DNA of 64,000 nt from assembly GCF_025369935.1 (NCBI RefSeq), contig NZ_CP104467.1, positions 1,867,001 through 1,931,000 of the forward strand, in the 5' to 3' direction. Positions 62,883 to 64,000 of the stretch are shown in pieces. The notes beneath the pieces were generated by a model. That model worked only from the letters and a program-made list of their open reading frames with translations, was not told the origin of the DNA and ran no database searches. Made by a program: the position numbers and the translations under genes. Each line of letters opens with the position of its first letter. Within the stretch, counting starts at the first letter, position 1. The stretch is from Paenibacillus andongensis. GTDB taxonomy: Bacteria > Bacillota > Bacilli > Paenibacillales > NBRC-103111.

Positions 62883-63671
62883 ATGAAAAAACAACTATTG
62901 ACCCTCGTACTTGTTCCAGCCCTTATCTTTGGTGCTGTAACAATTCCTTTACCTAAAGAAGCTTCGGCCGCATCAACAGGTCAAATTATTAGCAGTGTCA
63001 GTCTTCGTCAAAGTGCAAATGAGAATTCTACGCGTATCCGGTACCTGAAGGAAGGCGAGAAAGTTACCATTCTGTCCAAAGTGAACAGTTGGTGGTATAA
63101 AGTAAAAGCTTCTGACGGCCGCGAGGGTTACATAAGCACAAGCGCCAAATACATACAAGCATCGGGTGTTACAGCGCCTGGGGATTCCGACTCGAATAGT
63201 GGTTCCGGTAGTAGTTCTGGAGCTTCAACAAGTGTAAATGTTCAAAAAATTATTGCAGCGGGTAAAAAGTATCTAGGCACGCCCTATGAATACGGATCAA
63301 GTCGTGATAATACAAGGACGTTTGATTGCTCTGATTTTGTCCGACAAGCTTTCTTGGACGGTATTGGAAAGAAGCTGCCAAGTGACTCTAGAAGCCAAGG
63401 GAATTATGTGAAATCTCTCGGGCATGCCAAAACAAATTGGCACGATCTGAAGGCTGGCGATCTCATGTTCTTCATGTCCTACAAAGGGACAAGCCAATCG
63501 AATTACAGCGGCATTAATAAGTCTACTCAGACCATCACACATGTGGCTATTTACTTAGGAAATGGACAAATCTTGTCGACATACTCCAAGGACAGCGGCG
63601 GTGTTCGGATTGATTCCATCGAGAATCGCCATTGGGAGTATCGTTTCTTATTTGGGGGCAGTGCGTTATAA
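62883..63671 (+). CDS. Secreted SH3b-NlpC/P60 peptidoglycan hydrolase
   Basis: 262 residues. Signal peptide MKKQLLTLVLVPALIFGAVT up to about ASAAS; an SH3b domain (about 33-100: SVSLRQSANENSTRIRYLKE); a Gly/Ser linker; and a C-terminal NlpC/P60 domain with catalytic Cys in TFDCSDFVRQAF, His in THVAIYLGNG and a later polar residue in NRHWEY. Likely a D,L-endopeptidase acting on wall stem peptides. AGGAGGAAA precedes the ATG. Confidence 0.94.
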   Translation: MKKQLLTLVLVPALIFGAVTIPLPKEASAASTGQIISSVSLRQSANENSTRIRYLKEGEKVTILSKVNSWWYKVKASDGREGYISTSAKYIQASGVTAPGDSDSNSGSGSSSGASTSVNVQKIIAAGKKYLGTPYEYGSSRDNTRTFDCSDFVRQAFLDGIGKKLPSDSRSQGNYVKSLGHAKTNWHDLKAGDLMFFMSYKGTSQSNYSGINKSTQTITHVAIYLGNGQILSTYSKDSGGVRIDSIENRHWEYRFLFGGSAL

Positions 63672-63681
63672 CTAGCCATTC

Positions 63682-63721
63682 AAAAAGGCAGACATCGAGA
63701 AATCGATGTCTGCCTTTTTTG
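63682..63721. terminator. Bidirectional terminator after the NlpC/P60 gene
   Basis: AAAAAGGCAGACATCGA / TCGATGTCTGCCTTTTTT, perfect 17-pair stem with GAAA-like loop; A-run and T-run serve both this gene and the convergent gene ending at 63845. Confidence 0.9.
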
Positions 63722-63728
63722 CTACCAC

Positions 63729-63772
63729 ATAAGAAAGTATAAGTTTTCGGTTCCCGAAAACCGCTTTCTTAT
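63729..63772. repeat. Long palindrome in the convergent gap
   Basis: ATAAGAAAG (63729-63737), GTTTTCGG (63743-63750), loop TTC, CCGAAAAC (63754-63761), CTTTCTTAT (63764-63772): 17 paired bases on each side. No T-run. Resembles the small dispersed palindromes elsewhere in the window. Confidence 0.7.
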
Positions 63773-63796
63773 TGGCGATAAAACCTACCTCTAAAC

Positions 63797-63839
63797 GCGG
63801 TCGCTCATCCTTGAATGACCTCGATAGAGGTTTTCTCAT
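63797..63839 (+). repeat. Second dispersed repeat, copy 2
   Basis: GCGGTCGCTCATC, three bases, GAATGACC, five variable bases and AGAGGTTTTCTCAT; matches 58939-58981 except in the two variable stretches and one base. Confidence 0.75.
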
Positions 63840-63844
63840 ACTTT

Positions 63845-64000
63845 TTAAGTCTGCAGGGGATCTACTAAAGGGTTCCAGTGAATAGTAGGTTCACCTGTGT
63901 CCAGTTGAATGCCTGCCGAACCTACCCATGGGTGCTCAGTAAGGCCAACGCTGAAATAATGTTCAAGCAAACATCGAAAAATAAAAGGGATTGGGCGCTC
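63845..64000 (-). CDS. 3' end of an unknown gene, cut by the window edge
   Basis: An open minus-strand frame runs from the window edge for 51 residues to a stop at 63845-63847: ERPIPFIFRCLLEHYFSVGL, then TEHPWVGSAGIQLDTGEPTI and HWNPLVDPLQT. The composition (Trp, His, Pro-rich, no low-complexity) looks like real coding sequence, and a bidirectional terminator lies just beyond its end. The family is not recognised. Confidence 0.6.
   Translation of the reverse strand, partial: ERPIPFIFRCLLEHYFSVGLTEHPWVGSAGIQLDTGEPTIHWNPLVDPLQT

Noticed and set aside
62672-62956. Plus-strand 94-aa frame between the TrpD-like and NlpC/P60 genes
   Set aside because: Begins inside a terminator and runs into the signal peptide of the next gene in another frame; the AAAGGAGG inside it has no suitable start codon.

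Overview
The window is a chromosomal segment of a low-to-moderate GC, endospore-forming Gram-positive bacterium, most likely Paenibacillus or a close relative. The evidence is the gene order (tig-clpP-clpX-ispG-lonB-lonA-ysxC-speD-hemA...hemL-spoVID-valS-folC-murC-spoIIB-maf-radC-mreBCD-minCD-rodA-spoIVFA-spoIVFB-rng-rplU-prp-rpmA-spo0B-obg), strong AGGAGG ribosome binding sites, sigma-A promoters close to consensus, a T-box, a B12 riboswitch and several sporulation genes. This is an expanded version of the Bacillus subtilis lon-hem-valS-mre-min-obg region. I see no prophage, insertion sequence, CRISPR array or defence island.

Layout. 0-7.8 kb: a nickel/cobalt permease, rph and an XTP/dITP pyrophosphatase, a convergent asparagine synthetase, three small or unknown genes, a cobalamin riboswitch driving one thioredoxin-like 2Fe-2S ferredoxin, a lone tRNA-Arg(TCT) and an unknown gene in the ysoA position. 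7.9-21.5 kb: protein quality control (trigger factor, ClpP, ClpX, LonB, LonA), with ispG, a convergent pair of cell-envelope enzymes, ysxC and speD. 21.5-34.3 kb: almost the whole route from glutamyl-tRNA to coproheme (hemA, hemX, a siroheme dehydrogenase, hemC, a cobA-hemD fusion, hemB, hemE, hemH, hemY, hemL), with a Crp/Fnr-family regulator on the opposite strand. 34.3-46.9 kb: an envelope phosphodiester-glycosidase-like protein, an RluA-type enzyme coupled to a tiny membrane protein, spoVID, T-box-controlled valS, folC, murC, a SpoIIB-like SPOR protein and an SLH-anchored amidase. 47-61.2 kb: cell shape, septum placement, sporulation proteolysis and ribosome assembly. 61.2-64 kb: a divergent TrpD paralog, a secreted NlpC/P60 hydrolase and the 3' end of an unknown gene.

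The most unusual signal is not a protein. A short hairpin sequence (conserved GAGAGACTTTG on one side, CAAAGATCCC on the other) recurs at five loci in both orientations. It is a single copy or pair next to the Shine-Dalgarno of lonA, hemE and obg, a single copy after rpmA, and nine tandem 36-bp copies upstream of hemA. The stem sequences differ between loci but stay complementary. A different 38-bp hairpin repeat, also with compensating stem changes, precedes lonB, and a third ~43-bp repeat occurs near spo0B and at the right end of the window. A multi-branched, possibly switching leader precedes speD. Start codons were chosen by ribosome-binding-site spacing and family alignment from memory; no database search was possible.
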